Shown here: piece by piece, positions 51,882-60,432 of the stretch
Position numbering within the stretch: the stretch's first letter is position 1
How the letters are laid out: every line of letters starts with the position of its first letter
Notes under the pieces: generated by a model
What the model saw: only the letters and a program-made list of their open reading frames with translations
What the model was told of the DNA's origin: nothing
The model's database searches: none
Translations under genes and position numbers: made by a program
From: JAJRTE01 sp964418585
GTDB taxonomy: Bacteria; Myxococcota_A; UBA796; JAJRTE01
Direction: 5' to 3'
DNA length: 64,000 nucleotides
NCBI GenBank assembly: GCA_964418585.1
Contig: CAYQMG010000048.1
Coordinates: forward strand, 50,084 to 114,083

Positions 51882-53514
51882 CGTCGTCGCCCTCCTCCCC
51901 GTTGATGGGCTCCAGACGCAGATTCAGGGTGCGCTTCTTCTGCCCCTTCATCACCAGGGCGTTGGCCACCAACTCGTGAATACCGGCCACCCGAACCTCT
52001 GGGACCCAGTACTCACAAACCGTGGACAACGTGGCCCGGTCGATCGCACACATGGCCACCAGGTGGTTCACCCCAAACCGCTCGTGCACGTACTTCACCG
52101 CGTTGCCTCGAGGCAGCCCACCCCGAAGCCGCATCTCCATGTTCTCGTCGGTCCCCAGACCAGCGCCGCCACCGCAACAGAAGGTCTGCTCCCGTATGGT
52201 ATTCTCGGGCATTTCGTAGAAATGGTTGCACACATTCCGCAGGATGTACCGGGGTTCCTCGAGGATCCCCATTGCGCGGGCCGGGTTGCACGAGTCATGG
52301 AACGTCACCCGGATGTGGTCGTTCTGACTCTTGTCCAGCTTGAGTTTCCCGTGCCGAATGAGGTCGGCCGTGAACTCGGTGATGTGCACCATCTTGGTCG
52401 ATCGAGCGTTCTCGAACACCGTCCCGGTGATGGGAGACCGGGGCACTTCCAGGAAGTCGGCCGGACCGTTCACCGTGTCCATGTACTGGTTCACCACCCG
52501 CCACATGTGCCCGCATTCGCCGCCCAAAATCCACTTCACCCCCAGGCGCTTGGCCTCGGCGTAGATCTTCGCGTTCAGCCGCTTGATCGTCTCGTGGCTC
52601 GTGAACAGCCCAAAGTTCCCCCCCTCCGACGCATAGGTACTCCAGGTGTAATCCAACCCCAGTTCATGGAACAACATCATGTATCCCATACAGGTGAACG
52701 TCCCGGGGTCGGCCAGGAAGTCGCCCGAAGGGGTCACAAACAGAATCTCCGCCCCCTTCTTGTTGATCGGGATATCCACCTTCACACCCGTGGCTTCCTC
52801 GATGTCGTCGGCGAAAAACTCGAGGGTGTCTTTCAGTCCGTGCGGCTGAATCCCCAGGTGATTCCCGGTACGGAAGCAGTTGGCCACCGGCTCGATGATC
52901 CAGTTGACGTTCAACCCCAGCAGGTTGAGCAACTCCCGCGCCATCATTGTGATTTCCGCGGTGTCGATCCCGTAGGGGCAGAACACCGAGCACCGGCGGC
53001 ATTCCGTGCACTGATAGAAGTAGTAAAACCACTCCTTGATCACATCGATCGTCAGCTCACGTCCCCCCACCAGTCGCCCGAGAATCTTGCCCGCAGTCGT
53101 GAAGTCGTTCCGGTAGACCGACCGAATCAACTCGGCGCGAAGCACCGGCATGTTCTTCGGGTCACCACTGCCGATGAAAAAGTGGCACTTGTCTGCACAG
53201 GCACCGCACCGCACGCAGATGTCCATGAAAACGCGGAAGGACCGGTACTCGTCCAGACGCTCCCGCATCCCTTTCAGAATGATCTCCTTCCAGTTCTCCG
53301 GCAGCTTCCAGTCCTCGTCCTGCGGGTTCCACTCCCGGGGATTCGGAAATCCGAGGTACTCGAGGTGGCGCGGCTTCGCGGGATAGATGAACGTGCCGGG
53401 TCGCATGTCCACCGGCGTATCCATCCAGCCCGTCTCCGGAGGCGTGAAATCGACGGCCGACAAGGCCTCGTGGTCGTAGTATTCGATTTCATCGAACTTC
53501 GCTTCTCTCGCCAT
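51874..53514 (-). CDS. dsrK: DsrK, HdrD-like catalytic iron-sulfur subunit
   Basis: 546 aa. Two [4Fe-4S] clusters (CVRCGACADKC and CTECRRCSVFCPYG) and then the CCG-type site for the noncubane [4Fe-4S] cluster: GGECGHMW, HDSCNPARA and CCGGGAGLG. DsrK is the cytoplasmic subunit thought to reduce the DsrC trisulfide. The C-terminus ends in EEGDDDE, an acidic tail. It begins 3 nt after the dsrM stop, with GGAGTAGG as ribosome site. Confidence 0.96.
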   Translation of the reverse strand: MAREAKFDEIEYYDHEALSAVDFTPPETGWMDTPVDMRPGTFIYPAKPRHLEYLGFPNPREWNPQDEDWKLPENWKEIILKGMRERLDEYRSFRVFMDICVRCGACADKCHFFIGSGDPKNMPVLRAELIRSVYRNDFTTAGKILGRLVGGRELTIDVIKEWFYYFYQCTECRRCSVFCPYGIDTAEITMMARELLNLLGLNVNWIIEPVANCFRTGNHLGIQPHGLKDTLEFFADDIEEATGVKVDIPINKKGAEILFVTPSGDFLADPGTFTCMGYMMLFHELGLDYTWSTYASEGGNFGLFTSHETIKRLNAKIYAEAKRLGVKWILGGECGHMWRVVNQYMDTVNGPADFLEVPRSPITGTVFENARSTKMVHITEFTADLIRHGKLKLDKSQNDHIRVTFHDSCNPARAMGILEEPRYILRNVCNHFYEMPENTIREQTFCCGGGAGLGTDENMEMRLRGGLPRGNAVKYVHERFGVNHLVAMCAIDRATLSTVCEYWVPEVRVAGIHELVANALVMKGQKKRTLNLRLEPINGEEGDDDE

Positions 53515-53517
53515 GGC

Positions 53518-54642
53518 CTACTCCTTGTCCACCGGTATGCCGACCATTTTCATCTTTTCCCTGAACTCGTCCTCCCATTCCTCGTAGCTATGCACCGGAA
53601 CCGGGTGCCTCACGCTCCAGCCCACGTCATACCGCTCAGCACGGTTCGTGTTGGCCATGTTCCGCGTGGGGCTCAGGAACACACCGCCCATGTGCATCAG
53701 CTTGCTAAACGGGAAATAGGCGAACAGCGTGCTCACCAGGAGCAGGTGACCAAAAAAGAGCCAGTGGATGTCCGGAAGGCCAACGACCGGCGCCGCTCCA
53801 CTCCCCCGAACCGGGTGCAGAAACGCTGCCCACTGCTCACCGCCGAACAACGGTGCAAACGAAGCGATCCCGTACCCCAGCGCCTTCACCGCCTCGATGT
53901 CCGTTCGAACGAAGTGGCGCAGGAGCAGGCCGGTGGAAGCAATCCCGATGATGAGGAAGAGTGGGAAATAGTCCGATGCGAGAGAAATGTACCGCACCTG
54001 CGGGATCACAAACCGTCGCAGCAACAGGTAAGTCACCGCGGCCAACAGTACCACCCCCGACACCAGAACCGGCGGTGCACCCACTTGCAGGAACCCGTCC
54101 ACCCCCTCCAGCACCCCGAGTCCATGCCAGACCCCGGCCACCAGGCTCGAGTCGGAACACCAGTCCGCGCTCTGCCCGGGCGCGCAAGCCGGGGGCACGA
54201 AAAACCTGAAATGCCTCACAAACACCGTGAGAAAACAATAGTGAAACGCCAGGGCCCCCAGCCAGAGCCAGTACGTGGGGTGATACACCACCTTCGGCCC
54301 TTCCCGGTGTACTTCCGTCCTCGTGTTCCGAAACAGAGAACGAAACAGCAACACCTCGAGCGCCATACGGCCTACGACCCCTGCCGTGGACGCCGGGTTC
54401 TCCAGCTTGCTGTGCTTGATCCACGGAAGACTCTTCTGCTGCCCACACGTCGTGGGGATTCGGAACGGGACAGGTACACTGGCCCACTTCATCACACGGT
54501 ACACCACGCCGCCCAAAAAGAGCAGCAAGGCAACGTAAGGTACGACGACCCCGAACAAGACATGGAGCTGTAGACCTGCCACGCCAAGATACGCGAGCAG
54601 CAGCAGAGCCACTACAGCGACCAGGGAAACAAAGGCGTTCAT
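53518..54642 (-). CDS. dsrM: DsrM, cytochrome b (NarI-type) membrane subunit
   Basis: 374 aa. N-terminal helices (LVAVVALLLLAYLGVAGL; LFGVVVPYVALLLFLGGVVYRVMKWASVPVPFRIPTT trimmed to the two spans here) are followed by the DsrM signature around CGQQKSLPWIKHSKLENP and the NarI-like core (YWLWLGALAFHYCFLTVFVRH; LFLIIGIASTGLLLRHF; IHWLFFGHLLLVSTLFAYFP) with His residues for two b haems. It oxidises menaquinol and feeds DsrK. The GAGGTGG before the ATG is a good ribosome site. Preceded by the RsbRD-like gene, a known neighbour of dsrM. Confidence 0.95.
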   Translation of the reverse strand: MNAFVSLVAVVALLLLAYLGVAGLQLHVLFGVVVPYVALLLFLGGVVYRVMKWASVPVPFRIPTTCGQQKSLPWIKHSKLENPASTAGVVGRMALEVLLFRSLFRNTRTEVHREGPKVVYHPTYWLWLGALAFHYCFLTVFVRHFRFFVPPACAPGQSADWCSDSSLVAGVWHGLGVLEGVDGFLQVGAPPVLVSGVVLLAAVTYLLLRRFVIPQVRYISLASDYFPLFLIIGIASTGLLLRHFVRTDIEAVKALGYGIASFAPLFGGEQWAAFLHPVRGSGAAPVVGLPDIHWLFFGHLLLVSTLFAYFPFSKLMHMGGVFLSPTRNMANTNRAERYDVGWSVRHPVPVHSYEEWEDEFREKMKMVGIPVDKE

Positions 54643-54670
54643 CGCTCACCACCTCGTTGATCGAGTACGG

Positions 54671-55207
54671 TCAAACTGTCGTATCCTTGGAGCCCGCCAC
54701 CGGGTCCAGATCGTGCTCGCTGAGTCCGGACATCCTCACAAGCGTCGCAACTCGGCGCTTCACCTCTCCAATCCTGACTTCCCAGATCCTGTCACGGTAC
54801 TTCACGAACCGGTCAAACACGTGCAGCACCAGGGTATCCACCTGCCTGTCAATGGCCTCCACCAGACCGCGCCCCCCCCCTTCTCCCCCCGGGTCCGCCA
54901 CCTGCTCCCTCACGACCGCCTTGAGATCGAACAGGAAAGCAATGGCCCGGGAGGGTGAGAAATCCTGCACGCAGCGAATCTGAATCAGTTGGTCCAGGTT
55001 CTCTACCATGCGTTCGGCCGGGTCTCCCCGCAGCATGGCGTCGAACAAAGGCCCCAGACTGGTTCTCAGAGCGGCCCCGACCGGATTGGCGAACGGATCA
55101 CGCTCCTTCTCGAGGAACCGTGCGGTCTCACGAGAATAGGTCCGCAGTACACACTCCGTCCACCTGGCGACGATGCGGTCTCTCACTTCCCTCGATAGCT
55201 CGTCCAC
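54671..55207 (-). CDS. RsbRD N-terminal-domain-like protein upstream of dsrM
   Basis: 178 aa with a GTG start at 55207 (TTGAGG 6 nt before). The body (REVRDRIVARWTECVLRTYS, DPFANPVGAALRTSLGPLF, LDQLIQIRCVQDFSPSRAI, AFLFDLKAVVREQV) matches the RsbT co-antagonist N-terminal, globin-like fold found in many sulfate reducers next to dsrM. Such domains act as sensors in stressosome proteins; here the STAS part is absent. A role in sensing sulfite, redox state or haem for the Dsr complex is a guess. 28 nt before dsrM; a 308-nt gap separates it from dsrC. Confidence 0.8.
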   Translation of the reverse strand: MDELSREVRDRIVARWTECVLRTYSRETARFLEKERDPFANPVGAALRTSLGPLFDAMLRGDPAERMVENLDQLIQIRCVQDFSPSRAIAFLFDLKAVVREQVADPGGEGGGRGLVEAIDRQVDTLVLHVFDRFVKYRDRIWEVRIGEVKRRVATLVRMSGLSEHDLDPVAGSKDTTV

Positions 55208-55427
55208 TCGAACCTCAATCGTGTCGTTCCTGTGTGCCGTCCCTCTGGTTCCTGGTTCTGCCGCGTCCTGGAGATTCTTGACGTCCTTCGTCCCCAAACA
55301 ATATGTGACATGGCCCGATGCCCCGACCGGCGGCCACGGCATCTCTGCCTCAGACAGGCTTGACGGGGAGGACCACGGTCGCTCCGGCTGGACGCGGAGG
55401 CGGCCCTCCCTAGCAATGGAAGTGACG

Positions 55428-55466
55428 ACACGGGAACGCCGAGGAGGGAGCCGGCCGTTCCCGTGT
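55428..55466. repeat. 11-bp inverted repeat downstream of dsrC
   Basis: ACACGGGAACG (55428-55438) pairs with CGTTCCCGTGT (55456-55466), loop 17 nt; a further GTGAC/GTCAC pairs around a bulge. It lies 50 nt after the dsrC stop in the 308-nt gap before the RsbRD-like gene. No T-run follows on the minus strand, so it may be an mRNA-stabilising or processing hairpin that lets dsrC be more abundant than dsrMKJOP. Confidence 0.55.
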
Positions 55467-55515
55467 CACGCTGCGACGTCTCGCGTTCGAGCGTCCTGGT
55501 AGAGCGGTGTGTGTC

Positions 55516-55836
55516 TCAGACACATCCGGTCGGCTTCGGCAAGCCGGCAACCTTGCACGCACCCTTCGCGGGCCCGGAGGGGAACAGCTCATAGACCTTG
55601 TTCAGCTTGAACCCGGTCTCCTTGCAGAGCTTCCGAATCATCGGCGCAACGCCGTACTTGTGATAGTAGTCGTTGAGATACCGCACCAGCTTCCAGTGAT
55701 CCTCGGTCATCTCCTCGACACCTTCGGTCTTGGCGAGCGCCACGGCCACCGTCTCATCCCACTGGGTCGGATCCTGAATGAATCCGTCCTCATCGATCTC
55801 CAGAACCCGGCCGTCTCCGACATCAAACGTAGGCAT
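55516..55836 (-). CDS. dsrC: DsrC, sulfur-carrier substrate of DsrAB
   Basis: 106 aa, normal length. The flexible C-terminal arm carries both redox cysteines: GACKVAGLPKPTGCV, Cys94 and the penultimate Cys105, the true DsrC pattern (TusE has only the latter). The core (FIQDPTQWDETVAVALAKTEG, DHWKLVRYLNDYY, APMIRKLCKETG) is conserved. DsrAB loads a sulfite-derived sulfur onto DsrC as a trisulfide, which DsrK reduces. AAAGGAGGT gives a near-perfect ribosome site, consistent with high expression. Confidence 0.97.
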   Translation of the reverse strand: MPTFDVGDGRVLEIDEDGFIQDPTQWDETVAVALAKTEGVEEMTEDHWKLVRYLNDYYHKYGVAPMIRKLCKETGFKLNKVYELFPSGPAKGACKVAGLPKPTGCV

Positions 55837-55855
55837 CGTCTACCTCCTTTACCGG

Positions 55856-56431
55856 TCAAGTAAGTTGCTCATCGGCTTTGTCCCGATAGCCGTCCAGACT
55901 CAATTCCCCACCGAAAACGCGCTCCATCGCCTTGATGAACTCCGGCTGGGGGGAGTAGCCGAGTTCGAGCGCTTTCATCAATTCGTCACGAGCCTGCTCA
56001 CTCTTCCCCACGGCGTGCAGCCCGACCGCAAGGTGATAGTGGGCTCCGGCATGGTTCGGCTGCAGCGCCACCGCACGCTGGAACGCCGCAACCACCTGCT
56101 CCGCGTCACCGAGATACAGGTGCCCCAGGCCCTGATTGTAGTGAGCCTGAAACAGGTCCGGCCGGTGCTTCAACGCCTGAGCGTTCGCCTCGACACACCG
56201 GGCGAACTCCCACCGCGCCAGGTACACGCCGCCCAGATTCACCCAGGCCTTGTACAAGGTGGGATCCAACTCGACGGCCTTTTCCAATTCTTTCTGGGCC
56301 TCACTCATCACGCCAAGCTGTGCAAGCGCGGTCCCCAGCGACAGGCGGGCCTTCGCGGACCCGGGATCATCGGCAACGGCCTGGCGAAGACGCCCCAGGT
56401 CGACTTCCTTGGTGTTTCGAGCAGCACTCAC
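55856..56431 (-). CDS. TPR-repeat protein in the dsr operon
   Basis: 191 aa. About four tetratricopeptide repeats: ARLSLGTALAQLGVMSEAQKEL, YKAWVNLGGVYLARWEFARCVEANA, FQAHYNQGLGHLYLGDAEQVVAAFQ and AGAHYHLAVGLHAVGKSEQARDELM. Cytoplasmic, no signal peptide. A GTG start overlaps the HEAT gene stop by 4 nt (GTGA). TPR domains bind peptides or partner proteins, so this may help assemble or dock DsrAB or DsrC, whose gene starts 19 nt downstream. Function not known. Confidence 0.85.
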   Translation of the reverse strand: MSAARNTKEVDLGRLRQAVADDPGSAKARLSLGTALAQLGVMSEAQKELEKAVELDPTLYKAWVNLGGVYLARWEFARCVEANAQALKHRPDLFQAHYNQGLGHLYLGDAEQVVAAFQRAVALQPNHAGAHYHLAVGLHAVGKSEQARDELMKALELGYSPQPEFIKAMERVFGGELSLDGYRDKADEQLT

Positions 56432-56892
56432 GTGTGGCTCCCCATGTAGCGTTGGTTGAGCGACTTCCCTAACCTCTCCCCCACTTCACCCGGACACCGA
56501 CGCGCCACCTCCCGCAGCGCCTCCGCCAACCCCTCATGCAACCCAGGATCCCCCGCCAGCCTCACCAGATCCGGCACCACCGGCAACAGAATCTCGGGCC
56601 GCTCCAGCGCAATGGCATGAATCACCGCCGGTGCCGTCAGCGCGTTCGTTCCCGACTCGTCGTTCATCGCCCACACGAACCGCCGAACCACCTCCTGCAC
56701 CTGCGCCGGATGGTGTCGCGCTGCAATGGCCAACGCCCGCCCGGACGCACGACGCAACGCCTCGTCTGGACGATAGCTCAAGGTCACCAGGTGCCGGATC
56801 GCACGCCGCTCCCCGGCGACCAGAGCTTCCACCGCCTCCCATTCGTCCTGCTCGAGCAGGCTTTCTATGCGCTGTCGAAGCCTCACGGCCAC
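56428..56892 (-). CDS. HEAT-repeat-like helical protein in the dsr operon
   Basis: 154 aa. Amphipathic helical pairs of HEAT type: EAVEALVAGERRAIRHLVTL, LRRASGRALAIAARHHPAQV, LTAPAVIHAIALERPEILLP and VVPDLVRLAGDPGLHEGLAEAL. No membrane segment or signal. GTG 56892 is the longest start; a second GTG is two codons on. It ends in a 4-nt overlap with the TPR gene, so the two are translationally coupled and may form one scaffold. The 156-nt gap upstream to dsrD holds a 12-bp palindrome at 57007-57018. Confidence 0.75.
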   Translation of the reverse strand: MAVRLRQRIESLLEQDEWEAVEALVAGERRAIRHLVTLSYRPDEALRRASGRALAIAARHHPAQVQEVVRRFVWAMNDESGTNALTAPAVIHAIALERPEILLPVVPDLVRLAGDPGLHEGLAEALREVARRCPGEVGERLGKSLNQRYMGSHT

Positions 56893-57048
56893 CTACACCA
56901 GAACAGGCCGACCCGGACGAACATCGCTCGCTCCAACGAGAGAGTCCCTGCAGGAAGGCAGGCCGCCCTTCCGGACGGCCCGCCACCTGAAGCTTTCGGA
57001 GCAGCAACGGTCGACCGTGGAGTGCCCCACAACCGACCGTTCCCCGAG

Positions 57049-57288
57049 CTACCCGTCGGCAGGCAGGGTGATGTAGCTTCCGCCCACGTAGGAGTAGGTG
57101 CAACGTCCCGAGTCGATCAACTGTCGGATCGCCTTCTTGCAAAGCGCCTTGTTGACCTTGTCCTCGCCGAACTTCTGCTTCATGGCCTTCGTGAGATCCA
57201 TGGCCTTGAAGTTCTTCTTGCCATGGTACTCCTTGACCATGTCGTACATCGCGTCGGCAACTTCGTTGATCAGGGCCTCGTCACTCAT
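57049..57288 (-). CDS. dsrD: DsrD, activator of dissimilatory sulfite reductase
   Basis: 79 aa, the standard size. The small winged-helix fold is recognisable: EVADAMYDMVKEYHGKKNFK, AMDLTKAMKQKFGED, KVNKALCKKAIRQLIDSGRC and TYSYVGGSYITLP. DsrD stimulates sulfite reduction by DsrAB and is a marker of the reductive pathway. It starts 9 nt after dsrB with AGGAGAG as ribosome site. Confidence 0.96.
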   Translation of the reverse strand: MSDEALINEVADAMYDMVKEYHGKKNFKAMDLTKAMKQKFGEDKVNKALCKKAIRQLIDSGRCTYSYVGGSYITLPADG

Positions 57289-57297
57289 CGTTCTCTC

Positions 57298-58386
57298 CTA
57301 TCCCACCCGCGGGAAGTGGATCGACCGCCGGTAGGTCTCGCCCGCGTGGGTGAAGTCATCGATGTGATACTTCGTGAATTCGATCCCGGTCAACTCGAAG
57401 AAGCGTGGCCAACCGATCCGATCGATCCACTCGCCCATCCGCTCATACTTCCGGGCATGGCTGGCGTACACATCCACGATGTTCTTGACCGCTGCGACAA
57501 CTTCAGGCCACCGCGGTGGGTTGTTGGGGATGTACGGAATGGCCAGCTTGGAGAACTTCGGCTCGGAACGGGCCTGGCTCACCTTGCCGCCCACCCAGAT
57601 CGAGATACCATCAAACTCGGCGTCGTTCAACGTCATCGCCGGGCACACGGTGTAGCAGTTCGCGCAGAACATGCACTGCTCTTCGATCACCTCCACCGAC
57701 TGGTGCCCATCCACCATCGCGGGCCGAATGGCCCCCGTCGGACAGGACGCCACCGTCGTCGGAATCTCACACACCCTGGACATCGCCGCGTGGTCGATGG
57801 TAGGCGCACGCCGATGAACGGCCAGGATGGCAATATCCGAGCAGTGCACCGCACCGCACATGTTCAGGCAGCAGGCGAACGCAATCCGCACCTTGGCCGG
57901 CAGATCCATGTTCACGAAGTGCGGGTAGAGTTCGTCCATCACCGACTTCACCACGCCGGAAGCGTCCGACGCAGCAGAGTGACAGTGGACCCAACCCTGC
58001 GTATGCACTACGTTTGTGATCGACGGACCCGTTCCGCCAACCGGGTAGCCGGCCTCGGCGAGCTTCTTGATCAACGGATCGATCTTCGACTCGTCGGTCA
58101 GCAAGAACTCGACGTTGTTCCGGCTGGTGTACCGCAGATACCCGTCGCAGAACTCGTCCGCCACGTCCGCAAAGAACCGGATGGTCTGGGTGCTCGCAAG
58201 ACGTGGGGTCGCTGCACGCACCGAGTAGAGCTTGTCACCGCTCTCCGCCACGTGCACCAACACACCAGGACGCGGGTTCTCGTGGTACTTCCACTTCCCG
58301 TAGTTCTTCTTGATGATCGGGGGCAAGAACTGTTCATAGTGCGGCGGGCCGATATCGGTTTTCCTTTTCGAAGCCAGGGCTGACAT
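57298..58386 (-). CDS. dsrB: Dissimilatory sulfite reductase beta subunit
   Basis: 362 aa. Start PPHYEQFLPPIIKKNYGKW is typical. The sirohaem/[4Fe-4S] motif is FACCLNMCGAVHCSDIA, with VHTQGWVHCHSAASDASG upstream, and a ferredoxin insert CMFCANCYTVCPAM carries another [4Fe-4S]. C-terminal RIGWPRFFELTGIEFTKYHI is conserved. With DsrA it forms the alpha2beta2 enzyme that reduces sulfite and loads DsrC. Strong ribosome site GGAGGAATC. 51 nt after dsrA. Confidence 0.98.
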   Translation of the reverse strand: MSALASKRKTDIGPPHYEQFLPPIIKKNYGKWKYHENPRPGVLVHVAESGDKLYSVRAATPRLASTQTIRFFADVADEFCDGYLRYTSRNNVEFLLTDESKIDPLIKKLAEAGYPVGGTGPSITNVVHTQGWVHCHSAASDASGVVKSVMDELYPHFVNMDLPAKVRIAFACCLNMCGAVHCSDIAILAVHRRAPTIDHAAMSRVCEIPTTVASCPTGAIRPAMVDGHQSVEVIEEQCMFCANCYTVCPAMTLNDAEFDGISIWVGGKVSQARSEPKFSKLAIPYIPNNPPRWPEVVAAVKNIVDVYASHARKYERMGEWIDRIGWPRFFELTGIEFTKYHIDDFTHAGETYRRSIHFPRVG

Positions 58387-58437
58387 GTCTCGATTCCTCC
58401 GTCAGTTTCCTACTCATTCAAAGCCGACAAGAATCTC

Positions 58438-59640
58438 CTACTCGTCCTCTTCCTCGTCCTCGTCCTCGTCGAGTTCGAAGAAGATGTAGGGATTGGTGCG
58501 CGGATGAACCACCATCTCCGGGGTCGGCTCCAACCCGATCTGCTCGAGGAAGTTGCCGAGCCCTATCCGCTGGATGAATTCACCCACCCGCTCGCGGTTC
58601 TTGCCATGCTCACCCCACAGGTCCCAGATCTCCTCCACCAACTCCTTCAGGTCGTCGTACGGCGGCTCCATCTCGTAGAACGGAATCAGCACCGACGACA
58701 GCAGCGCCCCGCCGATGATGGGCGCCTTGGCGCCGATCAGGATCGTCGCCCCGCGCTCCTTGCCGGGAGCCAGCGCCTTGGGCATCACGTTGATGCAATG
58801 CATGCACTTGACGCAGTCGCGGTTGTTGATGGTCAACTTCTCCCCATCCCAGCTCATGCACTGGGTCGGGCAGCGGCTGATCACATCCTCGACGATGTCC
58901 ACGGCACCGCTCTTCACGTAGTCCATCACCGCATCGTCGTCCTGCTGGATGTCATCCTTCCAGGTTCCGATGATGGACATGTCGGCGCGCGCGATCGATG
59001 CCACACAGTCGTTCGGGCAACCCGCCGCCTTGAACTTGTACTTGTACGGGAAGGCCGGCCGATGCAACTCGTCCTGCCAGTGCTGCGTGATGTCGTAGGT
59101 GAACGCCATCGTGTCGTAGCACGCCCATTCACAACGGGCCATGCCGCAGCAGCAGCTCGGCGTCCGCATGTCCGAACCGGACCCGCCCAGGTCGAACCCG
59201 GCTTCCGTCAGGTCCGCAAAGGTCGGCTCGAGTTCGTCCGTCACGCAACCCAGGAAGATGATGTCCCCGGTCGAACCGTGCATGTTGGTGATCCCAGACC
59301 CGTGCTTCTCCCAGATGTCACAGATCTTCCGGAGCACGTCCGAAGTGTAGAACCACCCCGCAGGGTGATTGATGCGCATGGTGTGGAAATGCGCCACGTT
59401 CGGGAACTCCTCGGGGATGTCGCAGTAACGCCCGATCACGCCGCCGCCGTATCCCATCACACCCACCAGACCACCATGCTTCCAATGACCGATTCGATCG
59501 TTGTAGGATCGCTCGAGAATCCCCAACAAATCGTTGGTCATCGGATTGTCCGCACTCTTCTTGAGTTCTTTCACGAAACTTGGCCACGGACCCTTCTCGA
59601 GTTCGTCAAGCAGCGGGGTTTCCCGTTTGTTGGTCGTCAT
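58438..59640 (-). CDS. dsrA: Dissimilatory sulfite reductase alpha subunit
   Basis: 400 aa from ATG 59640 (GGAG upstream; begins TTNKRETPLLDELEKGPWPSFV, the normal DsrA start). Catalytic siroheme-cluster cysteines lie in RTPSCCCGMARCEWACYD and KAAGCPNDCVAS. A ferredoxin domain follows: RCPTQCMSW and CVKCMHCINVMP. Substrate-binding basic residues around WKHGGLVGVMGYGGGVIGRYC are kept. The chain ends in a long acidic tail (FFELDEDEDEEEDE), which is unusual. First gene of the leftward dsr operon, behind a TTGACA-type promoter at 59768-59796. Confidence 0.98.
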   Translation of the reverse strand: MTTNKRETPLLDELEKGPWPSFVKELKKSADNPMTNDLLGILERSYNDRIGHWKHGGLVGVMGYGGGVIGRYCDIPEEFPNVAHFHTMRINHPAGWFYTSDVLRKICDIWEKHGSGITNMHGSTGDIIFLGCVTDELEPTFADLTEAGFDLGGSGSDMRTPSCCCGMARCEWACYDTMAFTYDITQHWQDELHRPAFPYKYKFKAAGCPNDCVASIARADMSIIGTWKDDIQQDDDAVMDYVKSGAVDIVEDVISRCPTQCMSWDGEKLTINNRDCVKCMHCINVMPKALAPGKERGATILIGAKAPIIGGALLSSVLIPFYEMEPPYDDLKELVEEIWDLWGEHGKNRERVGEFIQRIGLGNFLEQIGLEPTPEMVVHPRTNPYIFFELDEDEDEEEDE

Positions 59641-59767
59641 CGGAACTCCATACAATAGCCTGCGGGGCAGCAGGGACGCCGAAAAACCACTTCCCCGGCC
59701 TCCCCTTCCACCCCTGGGTTGATAACGTTAGCAATCACCCACGGTTCTGGAAGCCGAAATCAATCGC

Positions 59768-59796
59768 ATTAATTCATCGATTCAGCGCCTTGTCAA
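59768..59796 (-). promoter_or_regulatory. Promoter of the dsr operon
   Basis: Minus strand TTGACA (59796-59791), 17-nt spacer, ATTAAT (59773-59768). Transcription would start near 59761, giving a leader of about 120 nt to the dsrA ATG. The -35 lies in TATTGACAAGGCGC. Confidence 0.65.
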
Positions 59797-59968
59797 TAGT
59801 TATTTTCAATATGCGCTACATAAACACGCTCGATATCCGAATAGTGCTCTACCAAAAACCGATGTATCACCGAGCACCTCGGCGCGGTCCATCCGACAGC
59901 CCTTCTCCACCGCGGGCTTCCAGCAACCGGCGACCACAACGGTCAATAAAATTTTTTGTTGCTTTTTT

Positions 59969-59981
59969 GCGCTTGTCAATA
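59969..59981 (-). promoter_or_regulatory. Second copy of the TATTGACAAGCGC motif
   Basis: Minus strand TATTGACAAGCGC repeats the -35 surroundings of the dsrA promoter 183 nt further upstream. No clear -10 follows at the right distance (only A/T runs). It may be a second, weaker promoter or a regulator site. Confidence 0.4.
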
Positions 59982-60394
59982 AATAATCGCTATGCAGGTC
60001 ACACACGGGTCCACCGTCCCGCCTGGAAGGCGTCGACGGCCCGATCGGGACATCGAGCGAGCCGTGCGTCCAGCAGGCGATGCGCCATTGCGGGGATTGG
60101 TGGGAAGCCGGAAATATTACAGCGTATCAACCGACTATGCTGATGGAGGCATGTTTCCGGCCCTTGCAGAAACACGGAGATGGTTCCGGTGAGGTGCGGG
60201 ATCGAGGCTCGCTGTCGGGCCTGGGCATTGGCGGAAGAAAGCGGTCTCGATGAGGGGGGCGGTCCAGGGATGTGGGTCTTTCCAGCAAGCCGCTTCGGCG
60301 GGGTGTCCGGGCGGCGCGGGATATACAGATATTGGAACGGAGGTGAGGACGAATCAGAAATTCTGTTTATGGGGAATCATTCAAATTTTCGGTA

Positions 60395-60424
60395 TTGACA
60401 ACCGGGCTTCGAACTGCGTATAAC
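60395..60424 (+). promoter_or_regulatory. Promoter of aprBA
   Basis: TTGACA (60395-60400, in the context TATTGACAA), 18-nt spacer, TATAAC (60419-60424). Start near 60431, about 150 nt upstream of the aprB ATG. The TATTGACAA context is shared with the dsrA -35 region. Confidence 0.7.
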
Positions 60425-60432
60425 TGAGCCTC

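Noticed and set aside
57007..57018. Palindrome ACGGTCGACCGT between dsrD and the HEAT gene
   Set aside because: Short GC-rich palindromes are common at this composition, and nothing else nearby supports an operator or promoter.
59992..60398. Short open frames in the dsrA-aprB gap
   Set aside because: Arg/Gly-rich, no ribosome sites, and they cover the aprB promoter region. Treated as non-coding.
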